Assembly (NCBI RefSeq): GCF_900102525.1
Contig: NZ_FNBZ01000002.1
Span: 1 to 64,000, forward strand
Direction: 5' to 3'
DNA length: 64,000 nucleotides
Source: Allobosea robiniae
Lineage (GTDB): Bacteria > Pseudomonadota > Alphaproteobacteria > Rhizobiales > Beijerinckiaceae
This document shows, piece after piece, positions 1 to 8,236 of this stretch (positions are counted from its first letter, which is position 1; the number at the start of each line of letters is the position of its first letter). The position numbers and the translations under genes are program-made. A model generated the notes under the pieces. It was not told the DNA's origin, did no database searches, and worked only from the letters and a program-made list of their open reading frames with translations.

Positions 1-64
1 GGCTGCGCTATCCAGACCGGCTGAGCCGACCGCGTTGGCGCCGAGGCCAACCGCACACTAACAT

Positions 65-250
65 TCAACCTGGACCTCTCGGCGGGGGCGGATCAGCCAG
101 CTTCTTTTGCTTCCCGTCGAACCGATAAGCCATGCGCCAGAGCTTCGCCCCGTTCGGCATGATCCACAGTTGAAGGCCGCCGCCGTCCGAAAGCTTGGTC
201 ACTTTCGGCTGGGCCTTCGCGTTCTTAATCGCTGTGTCGGTCAGCGGCAT
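65..250 (-). pseudogene. Tyrosine integrase N-terminal remnant
   Basis: The 61-residue reading frame starts MPLTDTAIKNAKAQPKV and continues with SDGGGLQLWIMPNGAKLWR. This is the arm-DNA-binding N-terminal domain (DUF4102 type) of P4-like tyrosine integrases. Complete members run to about 400 residues and carry a C-terminal catalytic domain with R-H-R-Y residues. Here similarity stops after about 52 residues (KQKKLA), the frame ends in an unrelated proline-rich tail, and no catalytic domain follows in the 64 bases left before the window edge. It lies on the same strand as tRNA-Met, just beyond the tRNA 3' end, which is where integrases of tRNA-inserted islands sit. I infer a decayed relic of an integrative element. 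Whether other parts remain to the left cannot be seen. Confidence 0.75.
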
Positions 251-352
251 GTTGGCCTCGCGTCTGATGGCCTTGGGCTGTGGCCATCAGGAAGGCCAAC
301 AAATGGCGCGACTGTCAACGAACGCCCATGAACATCACTGACAAGGTAAGAC

Positions 353-380
353 GCAAAAACCGGCCTGTTAGGGCCGGTTT
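353..380 (-). terminator. Rho-independent terminator of tRNA-Met
   Basis: Arms AAACCGGCC (357-365) and GGCCGGTTT (372-380) pair perfectly around a 6-base loop. On the minus strand the stem is followed by a run of five T, as expected for a terminator about 35 bases past the tRNA 3' end. The rest of the 251-412 gap shows no gene. Confidence 0.75.
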
Positions 381-412
381 CGGTCGTCTGTGAATGTCGG
401 TGAAGAGAAGTT

Positions 413-489
413 TGGTAGCGGGAGAGGGACTTGAACCCCCGACACGCGGATTATGATTCCGCTGCTCTAACCAGCTGAGCTACCCCGCC
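413..489 (-). tRNA. tRNA-Met (CAT), elongator type
   Basis: The minus strand gives a 77-base cloverleaf beginning GGCGGGGTAGCTCAGC and ending CGCTACCA, with CCA encoded. The anticodon stem GCGGA/TCCGC encloses the loop ATCATAA, so the anticodon is CAT. The T arm carries GGTTCAAGTCC. The sequence resembles alphaproteobacterial elongator Met tRNA rather than initiator (CGCGGGG start). A lysidine-modified Ile2 tRNA also has CAT and is a less likely alternative. Its 3' end borders an integrase relic, so it probably served as an attachment site. Confidence 0.93.
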
Positions 490-556
490 ACAGGGTCGGA
501 ACCGGCAGAGCCGGCTCGTCGTCGAGGCGCGATATAGGCGTCGTGAGCGGGGTGCG

Positions 557-1213
557 TCAAGCCTTGGATTGCGCGTTATCGGCAGAAGCCAGCTTGCGCA
601 GCCGGACGACCTTGAAATAGCCGCGCCCGACATGGGCCGCCTCGTAGCGGCCCGTCGCCTGCGCCCAGTCGGTCAGCCGGCTGACCTTGAAGTCGGAGCT
701 CCAGCCGATCGCCTTCGACAAGGGCGCGACCGCGCTCCAGAACGGCGCGAGCAGGCCGCCATCGTCGACGAGACGGCTCGATATGATGATCTCGCCGCCG
801 GGCTTGAGGACGCGATCCATCTCGGCCAGCGCCTGCTCCGGATCGGGGACGAGCGTGATCACGAATTGCGCGGTGACCGCATCGAAGCATTCCTTCCCGA
901 AACCGAGCCGGCAGGCATCCATCACCATCAGCCCGTGGACATGGTCAAGCTTCTGGCTCTCGACCTTGCGGTGGGCGACCTTGAGCATGTCGAGCGACAG
1001 GTCGGCGCCGAAGACGCGCGAGTCCGGCGTGAAATAGGGCAGGGTGAGGCCGGTGCCGACGCCGATCTCGAGGATGTCCGGGCCGCAGGCACAGGCCGCT
1101 TCGACCGCCTCGCGCTGCGGGCGCGCCAGCATGCGCTGATAGATCCGGTCGTAGAACTTGGCCCAGGTCGCATAGACGCGCTTCTGGCCGTCGAGGTCGT
1201 AGGTCACCGGCAT
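557..1213 (-). CDS. PmtA-like class I SAM methyltransferase
   Basis: This 218-residue protein has a class I SAM-binding fold, with motif I EIGVGTGLTLPY at residues 49-60 and a post-I acidic strand (FGADLS). Length and motif I match the Rhodobacter-type phosphatidylethanolamine N-methyltransferase PmtA. That enzyme methylates PE stepwise towards phosphatidylcholine at the cytoplasmic membrane. There are no membrane spans, which fits that soluble family. I chose the ATG at 1213 because the sequence from MPVTYDLDG is family-like, while the upstream 46 in-frame codons are Pro/Ala-rich and overlap the end of mnmA. It follows mnmA by 37 bases on the same strand. A different small-molecule methyltransferase is possible, since substrate cannot be read from sequence. 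Confidence 0.72.
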   Translation of the reverse strand: MPVTYDLDGQKRVYATWAKFYDRIYQRMLARPQREAVEAACACGPDILEIGVGTGLTLPYFTPDSRVFGADLSLDMLKVAHRKVESQKLDHVHGLMVMDACRLGFGKECFDAVTAQFVITLVPDPEQALAEMDRVLKPGGEIIISSRLVDDGGLLAPFWSAVAPLSKAIGWSSDFKVSRLTDWAQATGRYEAAHVGRGYFKVVRLRKLASADNAQSKA

Positions 1214-1250
1214 GGTCTGGAGTCCGAACGGAAGAGCGGGGCCTGAGCGA

Positions 1251-2435
1251 TCAGGACAGGGCGAGCGCGGCCGGTGAGGGCGCGGCCGGCAAGGCGAGTG
1301 GGCGGCGCAGGATGGTGCCGCCGCCCAGCACGCGGGAGCCGGGTCCGGCATCGGCGTAGATCACGCAGGCCTGACCGGGCGAAACGCCCTCCTCGTCGCT
1401 GGCGAGTTCGATGCGCAGGCCGTCCTCGTCGCGGAAGAGGCGGGCTTCGCGCGGGGCGCGGGTCGAGCGGACGCGCACGGCGACGTCGAGCCCTTCCTGC
1501 GGCAGGGCGTCGAGCGGCATCTCGCCAAGCCAGTTGAGATCGCGCAGGCGGATTTCGCCGACGCTCAGCGCCTCGCGCGGGCCGACGATGACACGGGCGT
1601 CATCGGCATCGAGACGCAGGACATAGAGCGGCTCGCTCGCGCTGATGCCGAGCCCCTTGCGCTGGCCGACGGTGTAGTGGAGCACGCCGTCATGATGGCC
1701 GAGGATGCGGCCGTCGAGATGAACGATGTCGCCGGGGCGGGCGGCGCCGGGCTTCAGCCGCTCGATGACGTCGGCATAGCGGCCGTTCGGCACGAAGCAG
1801 ATATCCTGGCTGTCGGGCTTGTCGGCGATGGCGAGGCCGAGCTCGGCGGCGAGCGCACGGGTCTGCGCCTTGTCGATATGGCCGAGCGGGAAGCGCAACA
1901 GGTCGAGCTGCTCCTGCGTCGTGGCGTAGAGGAAATAGCTCTGGTCGCGGCTCGCATCCGCCGCGCGGAACAGGCCGCGATGGCCGTCGCCGAGGTCGCG
2001 GCTGAGCACGTAATGGCCGGTCGCCAGCGCATCTGCGCCGAGCTCCTTGGCGAGATCGAGCAAGTCGCGGAACTTCACGGTGCGATTGCACTCGACGCAG
2101 GGGATCGGCGTTTCGCCGGCGAGGTAGCTTTCGGCGAAGCGCTCGATCACCGCATCGCGGAAGCGGCTTTCGTAGTCGAGTACGTAATGCGGGATGCCGA
2201 TGGTCTCGGCGACGCGGCGGGCGTCGTGGATGTCCTGGCCGGCGCAGCAGGCGCCGGCGCGATGCACCGCGGCGCCGTGATCGTAAAGCTGGAGCGTGAC
2301 GCCGACGACGTCATAGCCCTCGCGCTTGAGCAGGGCCGCGACTACTGAGGAATCGACGCCGCCGGACATCGCCGCGACGACGCGTGTCGCCGCGGGCGGC
2401 TTGGCGATGTCGAGGGAATTGCGGAAAGCGGTCAT
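1251..2435 (-). CDS. mnmA: tRNA-specific 2-thiouridylase MnmA
   Basis: MnmA installs the 2-thio group on wobble U34 of tRNA Lys, Glu and Gln in the cytoplasm, using ATP and sulfur relayed from a cysteine desulfurase. The 394-residue protein shows the PP-loop SGGVDSS (24-30), the ATGHY motif (138-142), the nucleophile Cys116 in CNRTVKF and the second catalytic Cys213 in DSQDICFVP. Family length is about 360-400, so it is complete. The ATG at 2435 was preferred to an upstream in-frame ATG at 2486, because the extra 17 residues are Pro/Thr-rich and unlike the family. It is divergent from fliK and followed by the PmtA-like gene. Confidence 0.95.
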   Translation of the reverse strand: MTAFRNSLDIAKPPAATRVVAAMSGGVDSSVVAALLKREGYDVVGVTLQLYDHGAAVHRAGACCAGQDIHDARRVAETIGIPHYVLDYESRFRDAVIERFAESYLAGETPIPCVECNRTVKFRDLLDLAKELGADALATGHYVLSRDLGDGHRGLFRAADASRDQSYFLYATTQEQLDLLRFPLGHIDKAQTRALAAELGLAIADKPDSQDICFVPNGRYADVIERLKPGAARPGDIVHLDGRILGHHDGVLHYTVGQRKGLGISASEPLYVLRLDADDARVIVGPREALSVGEIRLRDLNWLGEMPLDALPQEGLDVAVRVRSTRAPREARLFRDEDGLRIELASDEEGVSPGQACVIYADAGPGSRVLGGGTILRRPLALPAAPSPAALALS

Positions 2436-2687
2436 TCTCGGCTGGGTCGTCGCTGGCTCGGGGGCTGGCGCGGGCATTCGGCGCATCTGCGGGCTCTATA
2501 CCGGCTTTGGCCGGGCGCCGCCAGCAGGATCGGCAAATCCTGCCGGCCTGGGCCGGAAAACCGGGCTCATCTTGCCCGCTTGCTGCGGGGCATCGGCGCT
2601 AAGGCCTTGATTCAGAAAGGGCCGTTTCTGGCTTGCAACTTGCTGGGCTGGGTCGGGCGCGTTGTTGCCCGCGTCACGGGACCGTTC

Positions 2688-4181
2688 ATGCCGATCCAGT
2701 CTGTGTTCACTCATCAGGCCTCTGCCGAAGCGCCGGCCACCCGGTCGCGCGCCGGTCAGGCGGAGCCGCAGGAGACTGGCGAGGTCTTCGTTCTGCCGGA
2801 GGCGGAGGCGACTGTCGCGGGGACGGTGAAGGCCGCGGCGGCCGCGAAGGTCGCTGCCACGGCGGAACCGGCTGCGACCAACGAGACCGGCGGCGCCGAC
2901 CAGATCGTCGACCCCGCGAAGGTGAGCGCGCGACTCGATGGGCTCCAGCCGACTGCCGTGCCGGCGGCGCCTGCTCCGGCGGGCAAGCCTGCACCGCAAG
3001 CGGCGAAGGCCGATGCGAGCGGGATCGCGTTCCTGATCGCGATGGCGGCCGCCCAGGCGGGCGCCCGGACCGAAGCTGCCGGCGAGGAACCGGCGGCGGA
3101 GCCCGGGGAGGTTGCGGGCGAGGTCCGCGAGGGCGCGACCAAGAAAGACGGCAAGGCGGCCGTCGAGGACAAGGGCGAGATCGCGGCGGCGGCTGCCGCT
3201 CCGGTGGCCGAAAGTCCTGCCGCGGCGACGCCGGCGGTGGTCGTGATCGCACCTGCTCTGCTTCAGCAGGGGCCATCGATCGCCATCGATGCGGCTGCGG
3301 ATGATGCTGCGGAAGCGGTGTCGAGCGAGGGCGCGACGAAGACGGGCGCAGCGAAGCCGGCGCTTGCCGCAGCAACCGCGGGACTGCCGCTGATTGCGGC
3401 CGCGGCGCCGGAACAGCCGCAGGCGGGGATCGCCGCGGCTGCCGAGGGCAAGGCTGCGGCAGGTGGCGTGCAGGCTCTCGGAACGGTCGGGCAGGGTGCG
3501 CAGGAATTTGCGGACGTCCTCGCCAAAGCCGACCAGCCGGCTGCCGCCAAGGGCGCGCAAGCTCCCGCCCAGGACAAGGCGCTCGACGCTCTTCAGCAGC
3601 AGCCGGCCGCCCCGTTCGATCTCTCGACCCTGCTGCAGCAGGCGCCCGGAAAATCCGGGCATGACCGGCTGCTTCAGCCCTTCGATCCGAGTGCTGCGCC
3701 GGGCGCGGCTCCCGGCACTCCGGGGCAGAGCGCGGCGAACGGCCAGCCGACGCCGATCCATGTCGTGCCGATCGAGATCGGCCTGCGCGCGATGTCGGGC
3801 TCGCGGCAATTCGATATCCGGCTCGATCCCGATGAGCTCGGCCGCGTCGACGTCAACCTGTCGATTTCCGACGCGGGCGAGGTCAGCGCCAGGCTGGTCG
3901 TCGACCGCGTCGAGACGCTTCACCTCCTGCAGCGCGATGCGCGCACGCTGGAACGCGCCTTCGAGCAGGCCGGGTTGAAACCGTCCGATGGCGGCGTCGA
4001 CATCTCCCTGCGTGACCCGTCCGACCAATCGGCCTTCCGCCAGAACCGCCAGCAGGACGAGGCGCCGCAGCGCCCGCGCCAGCCGAACGGCAGCGAACTC
4101 GCCGAGGACGTCCCCCTTTCCATCGACCCCGCCCCGCAGCGCCGTCTCATCCGGCTCGGCGGCGTCGATCTCAGCATCTGA
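2688..4181 (+). CDS. fliK: Flagellar hook-length control protein FliK
   Basis: FliK is exported by the flagellar secretion system, measures the hook, and triggers the switch from hook to filament substrates. The 497-residue protein has a long Ala/Pro-rich, low-complexity N-terminal and middle part. This is followed by a compact C-terminal Flg_hook domain (about residues 365-465) containing SRQFDIRLDPDELGRVDV and ARLVVDRVETLHLL. That layout is typical of FliK, whose N-terminal part is poorly conserved. The ATG at 2688 is a choice: an in-frame upstream ATG at 2580 would add 36 residues of unlikely sequence. flgD follows after 15 bases, so both should be co-transcribed. No TTAA-type CtrA box was seen upstream. 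Confidence 0.88.
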   Translation: MPIQSVFTHQASAEAPATRSRAGQAEPQETGEVFVLPEAEATVAGTVKAAAAAKVAATAEPAATNETGGADQIVDPAKVSARLDGLQPTAVPAAPAPAGKPAPQAAKADASGIAFLIAMAAAQAGARTEAAGEEPAAEPGEVAGEVREGATKKDGKAAVEDKGEIAAAAAAPVAESPAAATPAVVVIAPALLQQGPSIAIDAAADDAAEAVSSEGATKTGAAKPALAAATAGLPLIAAAAPEQPQAGIAAAAEGKAAAGGVQALGTVGQGAQEFADVLAKADQPAAAKGAQAPAQDKALDALQQQPAAPFDLSTLLQQAPGKSGHDRLLQPFDPSAAPGAAPGTPGQSAANGQPTPIHVVPIEIGLRAMSGSRQFDIRLDPDELGRVDVNLSISDAGEVSARLVVDRVETLHLLQRDARTLERAFEQAGLKPSDGGVDISLRDPSDQSAFRQNRQQDEAPQRPRQPNGSELAEDVPLSIDPAPQRRLIRLGGVDLSI

Positions 4182-4196
4182 ACGAGGACCAGCGCC

Positions 4197-4859
4197 ATGG
4201 CGGTTTCCGGAACCAGCGGCACATCGGGCAGCAGCACCAGCGGCGTGACCGGCTCCACGAGCGGGATCGCCAATAATTTCGACCAGTTCCTGACGCTGCT
4301 GACGACGCAGCTCAAGAACCAGTCGCCGCTGGACCCGCTCGACACCAACCAGTTCACGGCCCAGCTCGTGCAATTCGCCGGCGTCGAGCAGCAGCTCCGG
4401 ACCAACGAGACGCTCGGCTCCCTGCTCAGCCTCAGCGCTGCCGGGACGGCGACGAACGCGGTCGGCTTCATCGGCGCCACGGTCACCGCCGATGGCACGA
4501 CGACCCGGCTGATCAACGGCAAGGCCGACTGGAAGGTGAACATGGCCTCGGCCGGCACCGCCACGATCACCATCAAGGATTCGAAGGGCAGCGTCGTCCA
4601 GACCCTGACCAAGACGCTGACCGCCGGCGACCAGACCTATAGCTGGGACGGCTCGACCTCAGTCGGAACCGCGGCGCCGGACGGCGAGTACAGCATTACG
4701 ATCGATGCCAAGAACGTCGCCGGTGAGAGCGTCACGGCGAAGACGCAGATCAGCGGCGTGGTCGACGGCGTCGACTTCACCTCGTCGATCCCGATGCTCA
4801 AGATCGGCTCGATCAGCATCCCGATCGACAAGGTCAAGAGCGTGGTCCGCAGCGAGTGA
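4197..4859 (+). CDS. flgD: Flagellar hook assembly protein FlgD
   Basis: FlgD is the hook cap (scaffold) needed for polymerisation of FlgE beyond the cell surface. The 220-residue protein has a Ser/Thr/Gly-rich start, then the conserved FlgD N-terminal block FDQFLTLLTTQLKNQSP (28-44) with NQFTAQLVQFAGVEQQ (51-66). A Tudor-like and FnIII-like C-terminal region follows (about 85-215; SWDGSTSVG, PDGEYSITI). The length is normal for alphaproteobacteria. GAGGA lies about ten bases ahead of the ATG. It is the last gene of the fliK-flgD pair, and sciP follows after 107 bases with its own probable promoter. Confidence 0.95.
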   Translation: MAVSGTSGTSGSSTSGVTGSTSGIANNFDQFLTLLTTQLKNQSPLDPLDTNQFTAQLVQFAGVEQQLRTNETLGSLLSLSAAGTATNAVGFIGATVTADGTTTRLINGKADWKVNMASAGTATITIKDSKGSVVQTLTKTLTAGDQTYSWDGSTSVGTAAPDGEYSITIDAKNVAGESVTAKTQISGVVDGVDFTSSIPMLKIGSISIPIDKVKSVVRSE

Positions 4860-4867
4860 CCGGCTGC

Positions 4868-4913
4868 GAATCAGTCGTGGACATCCGGAGTGATCGTTTT
4901 AGCCAATTCTTAA
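4868..4913 (+). promoter_or_regulatory. sciP upstream region: GANTC site and CtrA-like box
   Basis: GAATC at 4868-4872 matches the CcrM methylation site GANTC. TTAG-CCAATTC-TTAA at 4899-4913 matches the CtrA box TTAA-N7-TTAA with one mismatch and lies 53 bases before the sciP start. In Caulobacter, sciP is itself activated by CtrA, so the site fits a feedback loop. Function here is inferred from position and motif only. Confidence 0.5.
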
Positions 4914-4966
4914 AGCCGCCCGCCTATGATGCCCTCAGTAGCTCTGTTGAGTTGTGTGAGAGTACC

Positions 4967-5242
4967 ATGACCGAGCCATTGCGACCGCGGGTGAAATACG
5001 TGATCGGACCGGACGGAAGTCCGCTGACGATCGCGGACTTGCCCCCGATGAATACCCGGCGCTGGGTCATCCGGCGAAAGGCAGAGGTGGTGGCAGCCGT
5101 GCGCGGCGGGCTGCTCAGCCTCGAAGAGGCGTGCCAGCGCTATACGCTGACCGTCGACGAGTTCCTGAGCTGGCAGATGTCGATCGACCAGCATGGCCTC
5201 GCCGGCCTGCGGACGACCCGGATTCAGCACTACCGCCAGTAA
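4967..5242 (+). CDS. sciP: CtrA inhibitor SciP (DUF1153)
   Basis: SciP is a small helix-turn-helix protein that binds the CtrA-promoter complex and blocks transcription of CtrA targets late in the cell cycle. The 91-residue product begins MTEPLRPRVKYVIGPDGSP and contains the near-invariant core TRRWVIRRKAEVVAAVRGG followed by LSLEEACQRYTLTVDEFLSWQ. Its length equals Caulobacter SciP. The ATG at 4967 was chosen because conservation begins exactly there, although the frame stays open upstream to 4856. It stands alone between flgD and fliF, with a strong terminator behind it, so it is probably monocistronic. Its presence beside flagellar genes and about 18 kb from ctrA fits its role. Confidence 0.93.
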   Translation: MTEPLRPRVKYVIGPDGSPLTIADLPPMNTRRWVIRRKAEVVAAVRGGLLSLEEACQRYTLTVDEFLSWQMSIDQHGLAGLRTTRIQHYRQ

Positions 5243-5267
5243 GAAACAGATATTCACGTTTCTTTTC

Positions 5268-5300
5268 AAAGGCGTCGGCCCGAACAGGGCCGGCGCCTTT
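5268..5300 (+). terminator. Terminator after sciP
   Basis: AAAGGCG-T-CGGCCC pairs with GGGCCG-G-CGCCTTT around the loop GAACA, a 13-bp stem with one internal mismatch, starting 26 bases past the sciP stop. The descending arm ends in TTT. It isolates sciP from the fliF operon. Confidence 0.75.
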
Positions 5301-5330
5301 GGCGTTTGCGCGAACCTCCGCCTGGAAAGT

Positions 5331-5368
5331 TTAACGATCCGCATCCAAAAATTAACCGGCCGCTAACC
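5331..5368 (+). promoter_or_regulatory. fliF operon promoter region with CtrA-like box
   Basis: TTAA-CCGGCCG-CTAA at 5352-5366 matches TTAA-N7-TTAA with one mismatch, and a further half site TTAAC lies at 5331-5335. The full box is 77 bases upstream of the fliF GTG. In Caulobacter the fliF operon is a direct CtrA target and is also repressed by FlbD, the last gene of this operon. The motif is visible; control by CtrA is inferred. Confidence 0.55.
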
Positions 5369-5443
5369 ATGCACTGGGAAAAACTTGCCTAGTGGGTCGG
5401 AGCAGGTGCGCCGTCCCTGCGATTCTGTGGGACGGATGACGGC

Positions 5444-7141
5444 GTGAGCGGCCTGATCGAGCAGTTTGCCAAATTCGGCGCGGCGCGCCTGGCGGCCATG
5501 CTGGCCGTCACGCTGGTGCTCGTCGGCTTCTTCGGCTTCGTCATGCTCAAGATGTCCCAGCCGGCGATGAGCGTGCTGTTCGCGGACCTCGGGAGCCAGG
5601 ACGTCAGCGCCATCCTCAAGGATCTCGACGCCCGCGGCATCAACTACGAATTGCGCGGCGACGGCCAGACCGTGCTGGTGCCGAAGGCCGACGTGCCGCG
5701 CCTGCGCCTCGACCTCGCCAGCAAGGGCATCCCGGCCGGCGGCGGCGTCGGCTACGAGATCTTCGACAAGGGCGATGCCTTCTCCTCGACCAGCTTCGTC
5801 CAGAACATCAACCACCTCCGGGCGCTGGAAGGCGAATTGTCGCGCACGATCCGTTCGATCGGGCGGGTGCAGGCCGCGCGCGTCCATCTCGTCATTCCCG
5901 AGCGGCGGCTGTTCGAGCGCGATCGCGAGGCACCACGCGCCTCGATCGCGCTCAAGCTTGCGGGCGATCTCGATGCAGCGCAGGTCCGGGCCGTGCGCCA
6001 TCTCGTCGCCTCGGCCGTCGATGGGTTGAAGCCGGAGCGGGTGTCGATCGTCGACGAGCGCGGCAGGCTTCTGGCGGACGGTGCCCAGAGCGACCAGGGC
6101 CTGATCGGGCTCGGCATCGAGGAGCGCCAGACCGCGATCGAGAAGCGCCTCAAGGCGCAGGTCGAGGATATCGTCGCCAGCGTCGTCGGCTACGGCCGGG
6201 CGCGGGTGCAGGTCTCGGCCGCGCTCGACACCAACCGCGTCGAGAGCCGCTCCGAGAGCTTCGATCCGGAAAGCCGGGTCCTGCGTTCCAGCCAGAACCG
6301 GACCGAGGCCTCGACGACGAACGAGGGCGGCAACGGCACGGTGACCGTCGGCAACGAATTGCCGGGTGCGCAACAGGCGCAAGGCGCGCAGCAGAACCAG
6401 CGCGAGAATTCCTCCAAGAACGAGGAAGTCGCCAATTACGAGATCTCGCGCACGACCCGCACCGAGGTGCTGGAGGGCGGGCGGGTCAAGAAGCTCTCGG
6501 TCGCCGTCCTTGTCGACGGCAACTACAGCCGCAGCCCGGCCGGCGAATTGTCCTACCAGCCCCGCAACAACGAAGAGCTGGAGCGGATCGGCGAGCTGGT
6601 GCGCACCGCCGTCGGCTTCGACCAGGGACGCGGCGACAAGGTCGAGGTCGTCAACCTGCGCTTCGCCGAGGCGCCGCCGCCCCCGGCCGAACTCGCCGAG
6701 CAGTCGCTGATGCAGCAGCTCACCTCCTTCACCAGGGAGGACCTCGTCCGTTTCGCCGAGCTCGGCGTGATCTCGCTGCTGACCCTGATCGTGCTGATGA
6801 CCGTGGTGCGCCCGCTGCTGAAGCAGGTGCTGGCCTCCGACAACGGCAATGTCCGCGCGATTCCCTCCTTCATGCGTAATGGCACGGTCCTCGCGGGCCC
6901 GCCCGGCGCGACGGGAGATCCGGCCGGCAGCGGGCGGGCGGTGGCCATGGCCGGTTCCGATGCCGAGGCGCTGGCCGTGGAAATGGACCCTGCGCCCTCC
7001 GAGCGGATGCTGGCGATCGCCCAGGTCAAGGGGCAGCTCAAGGCGCAGTCCGTGGAAAAGATCGGGGCTCTGGTCTCGCAGAACCCGTCCGATTCGGTGG
7101 CGGTGCTGCGGAGCTGGATCCACGAGAAGTCGGCAGCGTGA
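5444..7141 (+). CDS. fliF: Flagellar MS-ring protein FliF
   Basis: FliF forms the MS ring in the inner membrane, on which the rotor and export gate are built. The 565-residue protein has an N-terminal membrane span (about 16-38) and a periplasmic ring-building region (IPAGGGVGYEIFDKG, ALEGELSRTIRSI, ARVHLVIPER). A low-complexity linker follows (about 300-325), then a second span (about 435-457) and a C-terminal FliG-binding tail ending AVLRSWIHEKSAA. The start is GTG at 5444; the nearby ATG at 5436 is out of frame. It is first in fliF-fliG-fliH-fliN-flbD, and a CtrA-like box precedes it. Confidence 0.96.
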   Translation: MSGLIEQFAKFGAARLAAMLAVTLVLVGFFGFVMLKMSQPAMSVLFADLGSQDVSAILKDLDARGINYELRGDGQTVLVPKADVPRLRLDLASKGIPAGGGVGYEIFDKGDAFSSTSFVQNINHLRALEGELSRTIRSIGRVQAARVHLVIPERRLFERDREAPRASIALKLAGDLDAAQVRAVRHLVASAVDGLKPERVSIVDERGRLLADGAQSDQGLIGLGIEERQTAIEKRLKAQVEDIVASVVGYGRARVQVSAALDTNRVESRSESFDPESRVLRSSQNRTEASTTNEGGNGTVTVGNELPGAQQAQGAQQNQRENSSKNEEVANYEISRTTRTEVLEGGRVKKLSVAVLVDGNYSRSPAGELSYQPRNNEELERIGELVRTAVGFDQGRGDKVEVVNLRFAEAPPPPAELAEQSLMQQLTSFTREDLVRFAELGVISLLTLIVLMTVVRPLLKQVLASDNGNVRAIPSFMRNGTVLAGPPGATGDPAGSGRAVAMAGSDAEALAVEMDPAPSERMLAIAQVKGQLKAQSVEKIGALVSQNPSDSVAVLRSWIHEKSAA

Positions 7142-7155
7142 CGGAGCGCTGAACC

Positions 7156-8235
7156 ATGGCCGAGACCCGATCCATCGCAACGCGCAATACCGGTTTCCAG
7201 GACGCCATCGAGGGCGGCGGCTTCGGCGTGACCACCGTCGCCGAGATGAGCGGCCCGCAGCGCGCCGCCGTCATCCTGCTGGTGCTGGGCGAGGAGCACG
7301 GCCGCGCGATCTGGCAGGAGTTCGACGACGACGAAATCCGGATCATCACCCGCGCCATGGCCGAGCTCGGCACCGTCGATGCGGACGAGGTCGAACGGTT
7401 GATGCTCGACTTCGTCGGCAAGCTCTCCAGCGCCGGTGCCGTCACGGGCTCCTTCGACCGGACGATCTCGCTGCTCGAGAAAATCCTGCCGACCGATCAG
7501 GTGGCGCTGATCATGGAGGAAATCCGCGGGCCGGCCGGCCGCAACATGTGGCAGAAGCTCGGCAATATCGACGCGGTGGTGCTGGCGAACTTCCTCAAGA
7601 ACGAATATCCGCAGACCATCGCGGTGATCCTCTCGAAAATCCGGCCCGAGCATGCCGCGAACGTGCTGCGCAACCTGCCGAACGATCTCTCGATCGAAGT
7701 CGTGGGGCGGATGCTGCGGCTGGAATCGATCCAGAAGGAAGCGCTCGACCATATCGAGAATACGCTGCGCACCGAATTCGTCTCGACGCTGACTCAGACG
7801 CGCCGTCGTGACCCGCACGAGATGATGGCGGAAATCTTCAACGGCTTCGACCGGCAGACCGAGATGCGCTTTCTCTCGGCGCTCGATGCCTCGAACCAGG
7901 AATCGGCGGAGCGCATCCGGGCCCTGATGTTCACCTTCGAGGACCTCGCCAAGCTCGACCCGGCCGGCCTGCAGACGCTGATGCGCCAGGTCGACAAGGA
8001 CACGCTGGCACGTGCGCTCAAGGGCGCCAGCCAGTCGATGAGGGACTTCTTCTTCGGTGCGATGTCGCAACGCGCGTCGAAGAACATGCAGGACGACATG
8101 GAGGGCCTGGGTCCGCTGCGCCTCAAGGAGGTCGACGAGGCCCAGACCAAGCTCGTCCAGATGACCAAGGACCTGGCCGACAAGGGCGAGATCGTGCTGT
8201 CCAAGGGCAACGCCGACGACGAACTGGTTTATTGA
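7156..8235 (+). CDS. fliG: Flagellar motor switch protein FliG
   Basis: FliG couples the MS ring to the C ring and carries the charged helix that interacts with MotA to produce torque. The 359-residue protein begins with an Alpha-type extension, then the N domain (AAVILLVLGEEHGRAIWQ) and the middle domain with NEYPQTIAVILSKI. The C-terminal domain contains FEDLAKLDPAGLQTLMRQV and AMSQRASKNMQDDMEGLGP. Length fits the family. It starts 15 bases after fliF and is followed by fliH after one base, so the genes are translated as one operon. Confidence 0.96.
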   Translation: MAETRSIATRNTGFQDAIEGGGFGVTTVAEMSGPQRAAVILLVLGEEHGRAIWQEFDDDEIRIITRAMAELGTVDADEVERLMLDFVGKLSSAGAVTGSFDRTISLLEKILPTDQVALIMEEIRGPAGRNMWQKLGNIDAVVLANFLKNEYPQTIAVILSKIRPEHAANVLRNLPNDLSIEVVGRMLRLESIQKEALDHIENTLRTEFVSTLTQTRRRDPHEMMAEIFNGFDRQTEMRFLSALDASNQESAERIRALMFTFEDLAKLDPAGLQTLMRQVDKDTLARALKGASQSMRDFFFGAMSQRASKNMQDDMEGLGPLRLKEVDEAQTKLVQMTKDLADKGEIVLSKGNADDELVY

Positions 8236-8236
8236 G

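Noticed and set aside
2496..4373. A 625-codon minus-strand frame opposite fliK and flgD
   Set aside because: Arg-rich shadow of fliK. The plus-strand FliK C-terminal domain is conserved.
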